From: Snodgrassella gandavensis | GTDB taxonomy: Bacteria; Pseudomonadota; Gammaproteobacteria; Burkholderiales; Neisseriaceae | Direction: 5' to 3' | Assembly (NCBI RefSeq): GCF_914768025.1 | Contig: NZ_CAJZCE010000004.1 | Coordinates: forward strand, 1-64,000 | DNA: 64,000 bases | In this document: one piece after another, positions 26,206-37,057 of the stretch | Layout: the number at the start of each line of letters is the position of its first letter | Position numbering within the stretch: the first letter of the stretch is position 1 | Position numbers and translations under genes: made by a program | Notes under the pieces: model-generated | What the model was told of the DNA's origin: nothing | The model's input: the letters and a program-made list of their open reading frames with translations, nothing else | The model's database searches: none

Positions 26206-27522
26206 TCAGGAGGTTAGCCACTGGGAGATAATATAAATAATCAGGCCGATGCAGCCGCCTACCAGTGTGCCGTTGATGCGGATAAACTGTAAATCACGGC
26301 CAACGCTCAGTTCGAGTTTGTCGACCATCTGTTTGCTGTCCCAGCTTTTCACTTTATCAGCGATAAACTGGCTGACGCGATTTTTGTATTGGCGGATGGT
26401 AAATCGGGCACACAGGGTAATGCGGGTATCCAGCCGACGCATAAATTGCGGATACTGGCTGGCCTGTTGCTGCATATGGGCGCATAGACGCGTGAGTTGT
26501 TGTTGCCACCATGAGTTGCTCTGGCTGGTGTCATATTCACTCCAGCCAACAAAGCTATCCCATAAATCCATGATGCTTTGCTGCAATGCGGCTGAATGCA
26601 GCATTTGTTCCCGTCCGGCTGCGAGCTGCTGGTGCCAGTGCGGGTTGCGACGTAACTGGCGTTCGGTGACCAGAAGCTGTTTGCGGCAGGCACGCCAGAA
26701 AGTATGTTGCGGATTGGCCAGTACAGCATCTATATAGGAGTCTGCCCAGTTGAGTGCTTTGCTGGCTACCCAGTCGTCAATCTGGGCAGTAAGGGTAGTT
26801 TTCAGTGATGCTTTGAGTTTATCCCATGTGTTGGGGTCGGTTTTTTCGATTTTACCCACCCATGACAGCAGGCTTTTTTCAAGCTGGGCACGCGTTTGCT
26901 CATTTTGCAGCCACTGGCGCACTTGCAGTAACAGGGTGCGTAACAATAGTGTGTCGATACCCTGTTTATGGATTAACACTAAAATATTGGCCAGCGTTCT
27001 GCCCAAGCGGGCACCACTGTACTGGTGGTTGAGGAGCTGGCTACAGAATCTGGCGACATCACTGGCGGTGGCGGTACGCAATAGCAGTGGAATCTGGCGG
27101 ATGAGAACAGGTAACCATTGTTGCTGGTTGTGTGGGTCAACCAGCCATTGCAGTGCTTTGCTGGCTGGATGCAGGCGATAGATGCGGCTGGCAATGGCTT
27201 TATCCTGCAAGAAATTATTTTCGATAAAGCGTCCGAGTTCATTGGCAATTTTGTCCTGCTTTTGCGGCAGAATGGCCGTATGTGGAATGGGCAGGCCTAG
27301 CGGGTGGCGAAACAGTGCGCTTACTGCAAACCAATCAGCCAGCGCGCCCACCATCGCTGCTTCGGCAAAGGCTTTCAAATAGGCCAATGCCGGATATTGT
27401 TTTTGCCACAGGCAGCTTATGACAAATAATGCACAGGCTGTTAGCAGCAGACTAGTCGCCAGTAAGCGCATCCGGCGCAAACGCTGGCGTTGCTGAAGGC
27501 TGATAACGGTGGCGGTGGACAT
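26206..27522 (-). CDS. DUF445 family membrane protein (YjiN-like)
   Basis: 438 aa. N-terminal membrane segment (LLATSLLLTACALFVISCLW), then the family core AFAEAAMVGALADWFAVSALFRHPLGLPIPHTAILP and FIENNFL. A long helical middle part follows, and the C-terminal LQFIRINGTLVGGCIGLIIYII anchor. Function of DUF445 proteins is unknown; they probably span the inner membrane at both ends. A monocistronic gene. Confidence 0.85.
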   Translation of the reverse strand: MSTATVISLQQRQRLRRMRLLATSLLLTACALFVISCLWQKQYPALAYLKAFAEAAMVGALADWFAVSALFRHPLGLPIPHTAILPQKQDKIANELGRFIENNFLQDKAIASRIYRLHPASKALQWLVDPHNQQQWLPVLIRQIPLLLRTATASDVARFCSQLLNHQYSGARLGRTLANILVLIHKQGIDTLLLRTLLLQVRQWLQNEQTRAQLEKSLLSWVGKIEKTDPNTWDKLKASLKTTLTAQIDDWVASKALNWADSYIDAVLANPQHTFWRACRKQLLVTERQLRRNPHWHQQLAAGREQMLHSAALQQSIMDLWDSFVGWSEYDTSQSNSWWQQQLTRLCAHMQQQASQYPQFMRRLDTRITLCARFTIRQYKNRVSQFIADKVKSWDSKQMVDKLELSVGRDLQFIRINGTLVGGCIGLIIYIISQWLTS

Positions 27523-27725
27523 GGTAATCGGTTTGGTTCAGCTAGGAGTAAATGTATCGCTACTTGAGCTTAGCAGCTAATATAAATATTAATTTGCGGA
27601 TAAATGACTGAATCGACATCATTATAACGGACTTTTATGCAACTTTTTCTTTAGTTGATACGCCAATAGTCCCTATATAAAAAAGTTTGCCTGAATAAAC
27701 TCAAACCGTTTAGTGTATATGCTGG

Positions 27726-28695
27726 TTATTTTGACAAACAAATTTTTAAGGCCTGTATCAACTGAATAATCAGAGCGCCAATATAATTTAAAATAATATA
27801 CAGTGAAAAATAAACAATAAAAAACAGGCCTAAATGGTCTGACGTTGATAAGCTGAGCCGACCCACTAGTGGCAATAATACACTTACTGCCAGCAAATAA
27901 TAGCCCGAACTAAAGGTTAAATAATCAACTAAGCCATTTGGTGCAAAACTACTTTTGATGGCGCGAATAAACGCCAATAATGAATAATACCAATAAAATA
28001 CAAAGTTCAGTAACATCACCACTGACAGTACGATATCGATTAAATTACCCTTAAAATTAGGGATTATAATCCCTTTATTAATCAAGATATTATTACAAGT
28101 TACCACAAATAAACAAATAGCCGCTCTGATTAGCAAATTTTTATTGCTTAATTTATCTGTATCAACTTTTTTTGATGTTAACCAAGCAGTGGGTTTAGAA
28201 GCAAAAGCAGTATACCCACGCTTTAGTAATAAACCTTGGTGGATCACTTTAAGGATGATAATAATGAAAGCCCCAATGGCATTAGCCAATGCATAAACAA
28301 AAACCGGTAAACTAATGAAGATAAAGAAAAAGGGATGGGCATTTTCTCCTAAATAGTAGGACAAAACAAAAATTAGTAGATAACTGATTAAATAACAAAA
28401 TAGCCTGTAAAATGACGGTAGATTTATCTACAGCAAGTGTGCCTGTATGGCACGGCGCAAAAACTTGTTTTATCGTTTGCCCAAATCCCCATAATAACGA
28501 GCCAGAGCAAGCAACCAAACAAAGAAGAATCAATAACGCTCCAATAAAAGCCATCGCACCTTTATCTAAAGGCGGGTACCAAAAGGGCGGTTCGAGCAGC
28601 TTCCAAAAGAGATGAAAAATCGCCAAAAAGATTACCGAAGCTTTCAGCAAGTTTATAGTGTTAAAAATGGCAACAGATGGCTTTTTTTTAGCCAA
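27726..28695 (-). pseudogene. multi-pass membrane protein gene with a frameshift
   Basis: Two overlapping frames, 28312-28695 (127 aa, MAKKKPSVAIFNTINLL...) and 27726-28364 (212 aa), look like one gene of about 320 codons. Hydrophobic helices run through the first frame to about 28420. The second frame then continues sensibly as YRLFCYLISYLLIFVLSYYLG, while the first degenerates into FRRKCPSLFLYLH. The shift must lie between about 28330 and 28430. Roughly eight membrane segments in total. No family recognised. It may be a sequencing error, a recent pseudogene or two overlapping small genes. Confidence 0.55.
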
Positions 28696-29049
28696 TTAAT
28701 TAACTCCTTATCAATCGAATTAACTGTAATGCGGTTATGGACAGGAAATGTTTAATGGTTAGTAACTTAATTTTGGATTTATTTGCCAGTACATTATTTT
28801 ATTTGACTTTGTATTTGGCATTAGGTGGCGATAGAAATACAGCGTTTACTGCTTAGACGATAGTTAGATTAAAAAAGCAAATTGCTGCATATAATGGCGC
28901 CAAAATAATCGACAAAATAAGAGTAGAAACAATCCTATTTTGTCGCGTTTCCATCGTAAAAGACGTGGATAAAATCATAACCAGAGCTTTATCATTACCC
29001 GCATGCTCATGGCAGTGGTAATGGTTATCTCGGGCAGTTCGGAGATGTT
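28696..29049. other. intergenic region with a 41-codon hydrophobic ORF
   Basis: 354 bases. On the minus strand 28853-28978 encodes METRQNRIVSTLILSII... (41 aa including MILSTSFT), a single membrane segment without a good ribosome site. It could be a remnant related to the membrane gene next to it. Nothing else found. Confidence 0.25.
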
Positions 29050-29451
29050 TCAGGCAGGTGTCTGCGCAGTATGGCGTTTATATTGCCACCATTTGAACGC
29101 ATAGCCACCAATCACTGGAATCAGGGCGTAAATAATCAGAGCTGGCCAGCTACCATACCAGTGTACCAATTTGGTGATGCTGCTATCACTATTGAAAATA
29201 ACTTCGGCTGAAGCATGGTGAATGGCACGCCACCAGCACATAACCAAGAAACCCAGAAACAGCGGCCAGATGTTGCGGGTACGACCACGCTGCCACAATA
29301 GGAAAAACACCAGTGCCCACACCAGCGTTAGGGTGGTTACCAGTAAACCCGTATCAGTAGGCAGTTGCAGATAGCGGCAGATGATAAAGGTGATAGCGAC
29401 CCAGATGCCGGCGAGTACGGCCATGATAAATTCTTCGGGTTTGTTTAGCAT
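29050..29451 (-). CDS. small integral membrane protein, function unknown
   Basis: 133 aa with four predicted membrane segments (MAVLAGIWVAITFIICRY, LLVTTLTLVWALVFFLLW, IWPLFLGFLVMCWW, ALIIYALIPVIGGYAF). GGAAG precedes the ATG by about 8 bases. It lies 53 bases downstream of recB on the same strand and could be cotranscribed. No recognised domain. Confidence 0.65.
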   Translation of the reverse strand: MLNKPEEFIMAVLAGIWVAITFIICRYLQLPTDTGLLVTTLTLVWALVFFLLWQRGRTRNIWPLFLGFLVMCWWRAIHHASAEVIFNSDSSITKLVHWYGSWPALIIYALIPVIGGYAFKWWQYKRHTAQTPA

Positions 29452-29504
29452 GCTGTTGCTTCCTTAGCGAAAATACGGCAATGACTGTCAATATACCGCA
29501 GCTA

Positions 29505-32500
29505 TTATGCTTTGTCATGTTCTACCAGCCATGGCATCAGGCTGCTGGTGTCTATGTCCCATTGCCAGATGCCATGCTGGTTGTGCGGATTGAGGCCGCG
29601 CAGAAAAAGATAACGTACGCTGATGCTGGGCGGCAGTTGCTGGTGGCTGTGCAGGAAACGTGCACAGGCAATGCTGTAAATCAGTGCCTGAAGGTAGTAG
29701 TGATGTTTGGCAATGGCCGCGTCCATGTTTTCCTGTGCATAGTCGGCCAGACGATTACCCAGATGATTGGATTTGTAATCAATCACATATACCTGTCCGT
29801 GGATGTCTTCGCCCAGAAGGTCGATAGCGCCGTTGATGAAGCCGTTAACGGTGGCAAAATCCAGCTCCTGTGCTGCCTGAATGCAACACGCCGGCAGCCC
29901 GGAGGCACGGGCAAACCACTGTTGTAAATCTGCGATATTGAAGTCGGCAACATGCAGCATGAAGTTCATTTCTGCCACCCGTTGCTGCACCGGCAGGGTG
30001 GCAATGGTGGTGTGTGCTGACAGCGGACACTGGCGCACAGCATCGGTGAGTACCTGCATGGTGCCGCCATGCTCGCTGTCAAAACCGTAGCGTGCCAGGC
30101 AGGCCAGTATATGCTCCTGTTCAGCCGTACTGGCTGGCAGGCTGAATTCAGTCTGCTCCAGTATGGCATGCAGACACAGACCAGCGTTGATACCGCGCTC
30201 AAAAGCCAGTAGGGCAGTTTCGGCTTCGGTGCTGGTATTCAATGGCTGTATTTGCACTTCGGCCTGATCCAGTGCCGGTGCCAGTTTTTCTTCTTCGAGG
30301 TTCTGTTCCTGATGACGGTAATCATGTCGGCTCAGGCTGGTAAAGCTGGTATAGCGTACGGCGTGAAACGGGCGTGCAGTCAGAGTTAAGGCTCGATAGG
30401 GCTGTTCGGGAGCATTCTGGGCATGGACGCTGGTGGGTGCTACGCTGCCCTCACACCAGTGAAACAGTGCCGGGCTGCTATTGGCCAGACGGGTTTGCCA
30501 CGCTGCGCGCAGGGTACTGGGCAGGTGTTTTTTATGGGTTTGCTGCCAGAATAGCTGTGATTCTTCCAGCGTACCTTCTGGCTGGCCGTCCAGCAGCCAC
30601 GCCATGGGATTCGTGGCAGTGCTGTTGCAGGCGGCAGTGTACAAAACCAGTTGCTCGCGCGCACGGGTAAAGGCTACGTAATATAGGCGCAGGCTCTCGG
30701 CCATGCTTTCGCGTGCCAGTTCTTCACGGTCGCTTTCACTGAGCAGGGCTGTGGCAATCAGTTCGACACTATCCTGCTGATGCAGACGTTGCCAGTGCTC
30801 CTGATTTTTAACGGCTTGTTTGCCGTCCCATGCGAATGGACAGAATACCACTGGATATTCCAGCCCTTTGGATGCGTGCATGGTCACAATTTTCACCAGT
30901 GCCTCGTCACTTTCCAGCCGTAGCAGGTAGTTCTCATTGGCCGGACGCTCATTGCTGATGGCGTTGGCTAACCAGCCCAGCAGGGCATTGGCGGTAGGCA
31001 GCGTTTGTTCCGCATCAGCCAGTAGCTCGGCCAGTTGCCACAGATTGGTCAGGCTGCGTTCATTGCGCTGGCTGAGTAGTCTGGTTTCCATGCCGGTCTG
31101 GCTGGTAAACCACTGTATGGCGGTATAAATGCCATACTGCTGCCATTGTTCACGTGTTTGCAGTGCCAGTTGAATCCATTCGCTCAGGGTATTTTCATTC
31201 TGGTTCAGTTCTGCCAGTTGTGCCGCTGTCCAGCCAAACAGCACGCCGCCGAGGATAAAGCGCAGGGTTTCGGTACGCTGCGGTTGCAGCCAGAAGCGTA
31301 ACAGTGCCATCACTGCCTGTGCTTCGGTACTGGCAAAAACCGACTGGTTGCCAAGGGAGACACTCATGATGCCACAACGTTTCAGCGCACTGGCAATCAT
31401 GCTGCCTTCATTGTGTGAGTGCACCAGTACGGCAATATCACCGGCCTGTAATGGCCGATTACCCAGTTGCAGCTCGCCGCGCATACCCTGATTAATCATG
31501 CCCGCGATTTCATAAGCACAACATTCGGCAGCACGTACCCGCAGGCTGTCCTTGTTGGGGATAATTTCTTCGCCTTTGTCGTTAACCTCAATCTGCTCAG
31601 GCAGCCAGCGCACCACCACCGCCGGCACGACAGTGTTGTTTTGGCTGGTATGCAGACGGTTATCTGCTGCTTGTGCCTGTACCGGTGGATAATCAATGCC
31701 TTCGAGAATGAATGGCCGCTGTTTACCACTGAATAAATGGCCAATTGCCTGTACCAGCGCCTGATGGCTGCGGTAATTGGTGGTGAGGGTATAGCGCTGC
31801 TGTGGTGGGGTATCAGCGGCAGCACGCAGATAGGCGTGAATGTCGGCGCCGCGAAAGCGATAAATGGCTTGTTTCGGGTCGCCCACCATGATGAGCGGTC
31901 GGTTCTGTGCGGCAAACGCGGTTTTGAAAATCCGGTATTGTAACGGGTCGGTGTCCTGACATTCATCTACCAGTGCAATCTGCCAGGTTTGTGCCAGCGC
32001 AGCGGCCAGAGTTTCAGCCATCGGGTTATCCGCAGACAGCGCCATACCCACATCAGCGAGTAAATCGTCATAACTGCGCTGGTGGCTGTTACGCCGGTGC
32101 TCTTGTAGGCACTGGCGCACATGGTTAAAGCAGTCTAGCTGTAATTGCAGCACTACGCTGTTTTCTGCTGCCTGCATGGCGCTAACTGCGTCTGCCAGCT
32201 CGGCCAGCAAAGCAACTTTGGCTACCAGCTCATCGTTGAGTGTTTGCCCTTTTCTGGTTTTTTCGTGTAATTGGGCTGCGGCCAGTTTGGCGCATTTTTC
32301 CAGTGTGTCCGCTGAAAAAGCTTGACAGCTAGCTGTACTTTCCATGGCCTGTTGTAGTTCACTGAAAAGCTGCTGGTAGCTCTTCTGGCGGTAAACATTA
32401 CCATTAAGCTGCGGATGTAATTGCCAGAATGCATCCTGAATACTGCTGAAATGGGTGCAGACTGTTTGCCATGCTTGTTGCCAGTTGTCATTAATGGCAG

Positions 32501-33131
32501 CCATGTCTACAGCAGGTGGCTGGCGTAGCTGTAAATCGGCCACGCCGCAATGCCTCCCCATTTCCTGCATAAGTCGGGCAGGGGTGAGTTTATTTGCTAC
32601 AGCCAGCGTAGCCATGCGGCTGTTATTGCTTACCTGCCGGCGCCAGAAATCTTCAGCAAAGCGGCACAACAGTTCCGGGTCGGTATCTATGGTTTCTGTA
32701 TCAAACGGTGTCTGGCACAAAAAGGCATAATCGGTGAGTACACGCTGGCAGAATCCATGAATGGTATAGACGGCGGCGCGATCAAACTGGGTAATCGCTG
32801 CTTGCAGGCGCAGTATCAGGCTGGCATCGTCATCCTGAGCGCGCGCACTATCAATCAATTGTTGCAGTACCGGGTCGTTTTGTTCCGGTGGCAGATTATT
32901 TTGCAGCAAGGCCAGTGCCTGATTCAGGCGGGTACGCAGACGGGTTTTCAGCTCTGCCGTGGCCGCCTTGGTAAAGGTTACGACCAGAATGGCATCAACC
33001 GGTAAACGTTCCAGTAACACCAGCCGCGCAAACAGGGCGGCGATGTTGAAAGTTTTGCCAGTGCCGGCAGATGCTTCAATCAGGCTCGTGCCGTGTAAAG
33101 GCATGGTAATCGGATTTAAGGCTTGGCTCAT
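29505..33131 (-). CDS. recB: exodeoxyribonuclease V, beta subunit (RecB)
   Basis: 1208 aa, normal length. UvrD-type helicase motifs: Walker A ASAGTGKTFNI (20-30), FTKAATAELKTR, DECQDTDPLQYRIF (motif II), GDPKQAIYRFRGAD (III), TNYRSHQ (IV), HASKGLEYPVVF (V) and LYYVAFTRAREQLVLY (VI). The C-terminal nuclease has IDYKSNHLG with Asp1118/Lys1120. With RecC and RecD it resects double-strand ends and loads RecA. Its start overlaps recC by 4 bases (ATGA). recD is not in this window. Confidence 0.96.
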   Translation of the reverse strand: MSQALNPITMPLHGTSLIEASAGTGKTFNIAALFARLVLLERLPVDAILVVTFTKAATAELKTRLRTRLNQALALLQNNLPPEQNDPVLQQLIDSARAQDDDASLILRLQAAITQFDRAAVYTIHGFCQRVLTDYAFLCQTPFDTETIDTDPELLCRFAEDFWRRQVSNNSRMATLAVANKLTPARLMQEMGRHCGVADLQLRQPPAVDMAAINDNWQQAWQTVCTHFSSIQDAFWQLHPQLNGNVYRQKSYQQLFSELQQAMESTASCQAFSADTLEKCAKLAAAQLHEKTRKGQTLNDELVAKVALLAELADAVSAMQAAENSVVLQLQLDCFNHVRQCLQEHRRNSHQRSYDDLLADVGMALSADNPMAETLAAALAQTWQIALVDECQDTDPLQYRIFKTAFAAQNRPLIMVGDPKQAIYRFRGADIHAYLRAAADTPPQQRYTLTTNYRSHQALVQAIGHLFSGKQRPFILEGIDYPPVQAQAADNRLHTSQNNTVVPAVVVRWLPEQIEVNDKGEEIIPNKDSLRVRAAECCAYEIAGMINQGMRGELQLGNRPLQAGDIAVLVHSHNEGSMIASALKRCGIMSVSLGNQSVFASTEAQAVMALLRFWLQPQRTETLRFILGGVLFGWTAAQLAELNQNENTLSEWIQLALQTREQWQQYGIYTAIQWFTSQTGMETRLLSQRNERSLTNLWQLAELLADAEQTLPTANALLGWLANAISNERPANENYLLRLESDEALVKIVTMHASKGLEYPVVFCPFAWDGKQAVKNQEHWQRLHQQDSVELIATALLSESDREELARESMAESLRLYYVAFTRAREQLVLYTAACNSTATNPMAWLLDGQPEGTLEESQLFWQQTHKKHLPSTLRAAWQTRLANSSPALFHWCEGSVAPTSVHAQNAPEQPYRALTLTARPFHAVRYTSFTSLSRHDYRHQEQNLEEEKLAPALDQAEVQIQPLNTSTEAETALLAFERGINAGLCLHAILEQTEFSLPASTAEQEHILACLARYGFDSEHGGTMQVLTDAVRQCPLSAHTTIATLPVQQRVAEMNFMLHVADFNIADLQQWFARASGLPACCIQAAQELDFATVNGFINGAIDLLGEDIHGQVYVIDYKSNHLGNRLADYAQENMDAAIAKHHYYLQALIYSIACARFLHSHQQLPPSISVRYLFLRGLNPHNQHGIWQWDIDTSSLMPWLVEHDKA

Positions 33132-36100
33132 TGTTCTTTATCAGCGCTTTCCAGCGTCACCATCAGCGGCAGCAGTAATTCTTCAATCAGTTGCCAGAAC
33201 AGGGGGCTATCAATTGGCAGCTCTTCATCGCGGCCAAATACCTGAGCTACTTCAGGATAGTCGGCCTGCGGTTTACCGTTGTGGCTGTCCATATAGACTT
33301 TAAAGGCTGCGCTGCGTTCTTCGGCGCCATGCCCGGGTGCACAGTTTTTCTTTTGTCGGCGTTTATACCAAGAACGGGCTGTGCTGAGACTGGTTTTCGG
33401 AAAAAACGGCAGTGGCCGGCTTTGTCCCAACTGGTAATATTCCAGCCATAAAGCCAGTTGTGCCTGCGCATCTAGCCGGCTTAGTGCTGCCAGCTTACGC
33501 GGTTTGGCTGGATACAGTTCGTATGTATCCTGTGCACACTCAGCTTCGGTTGCACAGAAGAGTAAATGGCGCAGGTATAATTCAATATTATCCGGTGCAG
33601 TGGGCGCTTGACAGCGTTCAAGCAGTTGGCCGCACTGGTGTAGATGGCAGATGTTACCACTGAGCTGTAGCTGCTGATGATTAAAGACAAAAGTAATATC
33701 AGCCACAGCCGGGCTAAACAATATTTCGCTATCCAGAGCCAGTGTCTGCGTGCGTAGCGTCTGGCTGACAATCACACCCAGCTCACCTTCCGGTATTAGC
33801 CCGCTGACGGCCAGCGCTGCATCTACATCGGTAAAATCCAGATGTTGCTGGCGTGCGCGAGTGTAGGCAGTATAGATTAGTGCACTGTTTTCAATGGCAA
33901 ATGGTTCCGCTGCGCTCACCGCCGTTTCCTGATACGGTGCCTGCCATTGTAACTGTTGCTGGAGCCAGTGGCGTACCGGATTGCGCCAGAAACGGATGAA
34001 AGATTCAATATCAATTTCCTGATTATTTTCTTCCGGTTCAATAGTCGTTGCATAGAAAGGTGTAGGTGGGATGATTTTCTGATTCAGTGCATCGGCATAA
34101 TCACGGCGACAGCTAGCTAAATCACCATTGAAATAGCGATAGGAAAACGGCTGTAACGGATGCTGGATGATATGCTGCTGATTAAACTCCAGTGGATTGC
34201 AGCCGGTCATGGCTGCCAGTACATCGGTAAGTTCATATAGCAGAGCCGAGGGCGCCAGTTCTTCATTTTTGCGGATATCCTTACCGACATAGGACAGATA
34301 CAGTTTTTCGCGTGCGCTCAGAATGGATTCCAGAAACAGATAGTGGTCGTCATTGCGGCGGGCACGGTCGCCCCGGCGCGGATGCTGGGTAATTAAATCG
34401 AAGGCGGCCGATTTTGTGGTGCGCGGAAACTCGCCATCATTCAGACCCAATAGGCAGATACAGCGAAAGGGCAGGCTGCGCATCGGCACCATACTGCAAA
34501 AAGTAATGCCACCACGGAGAAATCCAGCCTGACGGGTACTGGATAAATGATTCTGTAAATGCTCAATGGCAATAACCGGTTCAATAGGCAGCTCAAACTG
34601 TGCCAGTGCAGCCTGTGCCTGCCAGTCGGCCAAACTGGTCTCCAGTTGCTGCATCGCATTACCGGCCAGAGAGTCTGCATCGGCCAAATCTCGCAGTAAC
34701 TGCCGAGTACGCGTAATCCATTCTGTAATGGTGGCTGCATTCTGCCAGCGCGTATGATGCTCAATCAGGCAATCAATTAACTGTTGTGCACGTGCCAGAA
34801 TTTCAGTCTGGCCAATATCACCGAACCACGGAAGCTGTTGTTGCCACAGTGCGGTGTGTTTATTGTCTGGCAGCAGCCAGCCCAGTACAGTACGCTCACG
34901 CGCTTGCTGCCAGGTAAAATGTTTGCCCTGACCGCCATATTTATTGCGCATATCTGCATTCACACCCCAGCGTACCCCCTGTTCACGCCAGACACGGTTT
35001 ATCAGCGCCACATCGCTGTCGTTTAAATCGAAGCGTGCGCGCAGGGCGGATTCGTCTAGCAGGGGCTGTATCGTTTCAATATCAAAGCGGCTCTGCATCA
35101 GTTGCAGCAGTTTTTCCAGCAATTGCAATAAAGGTTCTTGCAGACTGATCTTAACGTCGGCTATGTTGTAAGGCAGGGCAGGTGTATTGCCCTGATTCTG
35201 GCCGAATACGGCATGGATAAACGGCAGATATGGCTCAATATGTGGGGTGAGTACGGCAATATCCTGTGGCTGCCAGCTCGGATGTGCTGCCAAGTCCTGA
35301 AGTAGCTGCTCTTTCAGAATTTGCAGCTCACGCAGGCGTGAATGTGCAGCAACAATCTGGATGGAGCTATCATAGGCCTGCCGCTGGTAGGGTGGCTCAG
35401 TCTGTTTCGGATGTTGCAGACACTGAATATCGTTTTGCAGCCGATGCAGCAGACTGTCAGCTACTTCACCGCATTCAGCGTACACAGGTGGCATATAGAC
35501 TACTTCACCCAAATCATTGAGTGCATCAAAAAAATCCCGTCCCTGTTTACCCAAGCTGGCCAGTAAAGGATGGCCGACCACGCTCAGATCAGCTTCCTGA
35601 TTATGTAGCAGTAAATCGGCAGAAAGCACATTGCCCCAGTATTCAGCACATGGATTAACTGCAAATACATGCACATCAGTATGTTGTGCCATTGCCTGAA
35701 ATGCTTGCAGATAAACTGGTGCCAGTGTGGCAATCCCGAATACAAAAATTCGTTGCGGCAGGTGTTCTGCACCTAGCTGTGCCAGAAAGTTCTGCATCAG
35801 GCCGGCGCGATGGGGCGAATCAGTTTCATTACTCAGCCAGTGCCATAATTCTGCCTGCCAGCCTTCGTCTTCACCCAGATGGGCAGACTCACCGGCTTGC
35901 CAAATATTTATCCAATCATTGCGATAGATTAAATATTGGTCAAACATATCAGCAAGTTTTCCGGCTAAATGGTAAGGTGCCTGTATACTGCTATCAAGAT
36001 AAGATTGCAGTGCTCTGGCAGTCTGGCATAATTGCGGCTGCTGAAATACCGCACTGCGAAATAAAGCCAGCAGACGCCAGCGTAACACTTCCGACTGAAA

Positions 36101-36355
36101 CGGATTAAGTTTTGGCGTCTCTGGTAATATCTGATGGGTTAGTTGCCAAATATAACCGGCAGGCAGGCTGAAATGCAGATTGGCGGCAATGCCGTGCTCC
36201 TGTGCCAGATAATGGTTCAGATAGCGGCGCATACCCTGACTCTGTACCACGATTTCTGTGGCCGCCCACGCTGATTGCGGTGAGGTATGCTGATATACGC
36301 TGGCAAACAGAGCAGCTAAATCAGCTAATTGATTGGATTGATAAACATACAACAT
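33128..36355 (-). CDS. recC: exodeoxyribonuclease V, gamma subunit (RecC)
   Basis: 1075 aa. The ATG at 36355 gives MLYVYQSNQLADL, which lines up with the MLRVYHSNRL start known for RecC, so the GTG at 36370 is rejected. AANLHFSLPAGYIWQL, MFDQYLIYRNDWI, RIFVFGIATLAPVYL, DIAVLTPHIEPYLPFI and RSLPFRCICLLGLNDGEFPR are conserved RecC blocks. RecC scans for Chi and holds RecB and RecD together. The nuclease-like C-terminal fold lacks catalytic residues, as usual. Confidence 0.95.
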   Translation of the reverse strand: MLYVYQSNQLADLAALFASVYQHTSPQSAWAATEIVVQSQGMRRYLNHYLAQEHGIAANLHFSLPAGYIWQLTHQILPETPKLNPFQSEVLRWRLLALFRSAVFQQPQLCQTARALQSYLDSSIQAPYHLAGKLADMFDQYLIYRNDWINIWQAGESAHLGEDEGWQAELWHWLSNETDSPHRAGLMQNFLAQLGAEHLPQRIFVFGIATLAPVYLQAFQAMAQHTDVHVFAVNPCAEYWGNVLSADLLLHNQEADLSVVGHPLLASLGKQGRDFFDALNDLGEVVYMPPVYAECGEVADSLLHRLQNDIQCLQHPKQTEPPYQRQAYDSSIQIVAAHSRLRELQILKEQLLQDLAAHPSWQPQDIAVLTPHIEPYLPFIHAVFGQNQGNTPALPYNIADVKISLQEPLLQLLEKLLQLMQSRFDIETIQPLLDESALRARFDLNDSDVALINRVWREQGVRWGVNADMRNKYGGQGKHFTWQQARERTVLGWLLPDNKHTALWQQQLPWFGDIGQTEILARAQQLIDCLIEHHTRWQNAATITEWITRTRQLLRDLADADSLAGNAMQQLETSLADWQAQAALAQFELPIEPVIAIEHLQNHLSSTRQAGFLRGGITFCSMVPMRSLPFRCICLLGLNDGEFPRTTKSAAFDLITQHPRRGDRARRNDDHYLFLESILSAREKLYLSYVGKDIRKNEELAPSALLYELTDVLAAMTGCNPLEFNQQHIIQHPLQPFSYRYFNGDLASCRRDYADALNQKIIPPTPFYATTIEPEENNQEIDIESFIRFWRNPVRHWLQQQLQWQAPYQETAVSAAEPFAIENSALIYTAYTRARQQHLDFTDVDAALAVSGLIPEGELGVIVSQTLRTQTLALDSEILFSPAVADITFVFNHQQLQLSGNICHLHQCGQLLERCQAPTAPDNIELYLRHLLFCATEAECAQDTYELYPAKPRKLAALSRLDAQAQLALWLEYYQLGQSRPLPFFPKTSLSTARSWYKRRQKKNCAPGHGAEERSAAFKVYMDSHNGKPQADYPEVAQVFGRDEELPIDSPLFWQLIEELLLPLMVTLESADKEQ

Positions 36356-36605
36356 AACAGCATCCGCCACCGGTTAAGGTTGTTATTATAGCCGCACCGA
36401 AGTCGTTTGCGTTTGACACTGAACAGGATTTTGCGCCTTTGGCCAGATTTCTTGTACAGACTCAAAAGCACATACTTGGATGTTGAATAGAAAGATTTTT
36501 TTTATTAAAAAAAAGTTAATGCTGGTCAAAAGCCGGAAAAAATTGGAAAATAGATTATCAAATACCCTGCCATAAGTAATATGGCAATAAAAGAAGGATA
36601 TCACA

Positions 36606-36977
36606 GTGAGATTTGATGGCGTCATTGATGAATTGGCGGCAACTAAAGGTGTCATGGCGTGTGCTGTCGTGGACTATGAAAGTGGAATGTTTATAGATGG
36701 TGTCAGCCCGTCAGGAATGGATCTGGACATTTTGTCTGCCGGCAATACCGAAATTGTGCGTTCGGAGGTTAAGGCAATTGCCCGCCTGTATGGTCAGGAT
36801 AATAACGAAGATGCCATAGATGATATTCTCATTAGTCTGCAAAAACAGTATTATTTATTGCGGCCGATGAAGAATGTTAAGGGCGTATTCATGTTTATGG
36901 TGCTCGACCGCACAATCGCCAATCTGGCACTGGCGCGGCGTGCTCTGAAAGTGGCCGACCGCCATTATCGTGACTGA
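36606..36977 (+). CDS. roadblock/LC7-like small protein
   Basis: 123 aa from a GTG start at 36606, with AAGGA 9 bases upstream. FDGVIDELAATKGVMACAVVDYESGMFIDG resembles the roadblock/LC7 fold (MglB-like), which often binds small GTPases or acts as a dimeric scaffold. No GTPase gene is nearby. Divergent from recC. Function unknown. Confidence 0.65.
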   Translation: MRFDGVIDELAATKGVMACAVVDYESGMFIDGVSPSGMDLDILSAGNTEIVRSEVKAIARLYGQDNNEDAIDDILISLQKQYYLLRPMKNVKGVFMFMVLDRTIANLALARRALKVADRHYRD

Positions 36978-37021
36978 ATACAATTAAACTTAATTTGCCA
37001 GTAGAGTTTGCTCTCTGTGCA

Positions 37022-37053
37022 ACAGCCTCCTTTTTATTATAAAAGGAGGCTGT
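37022..37053. terminator. hairpin between convergent genes
   Basis: ACAGCCTCCTTTT and AAAAGGAGGCTGT form a 13-bp perfect stem around TATTAT. T-runs are inside the stem rather than after it, so efficiency is uncertain. It serves the roadblock gene (+) and dsbD (-). Confidence 0.65.
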
Positions 37054-37057
37054 TAAT

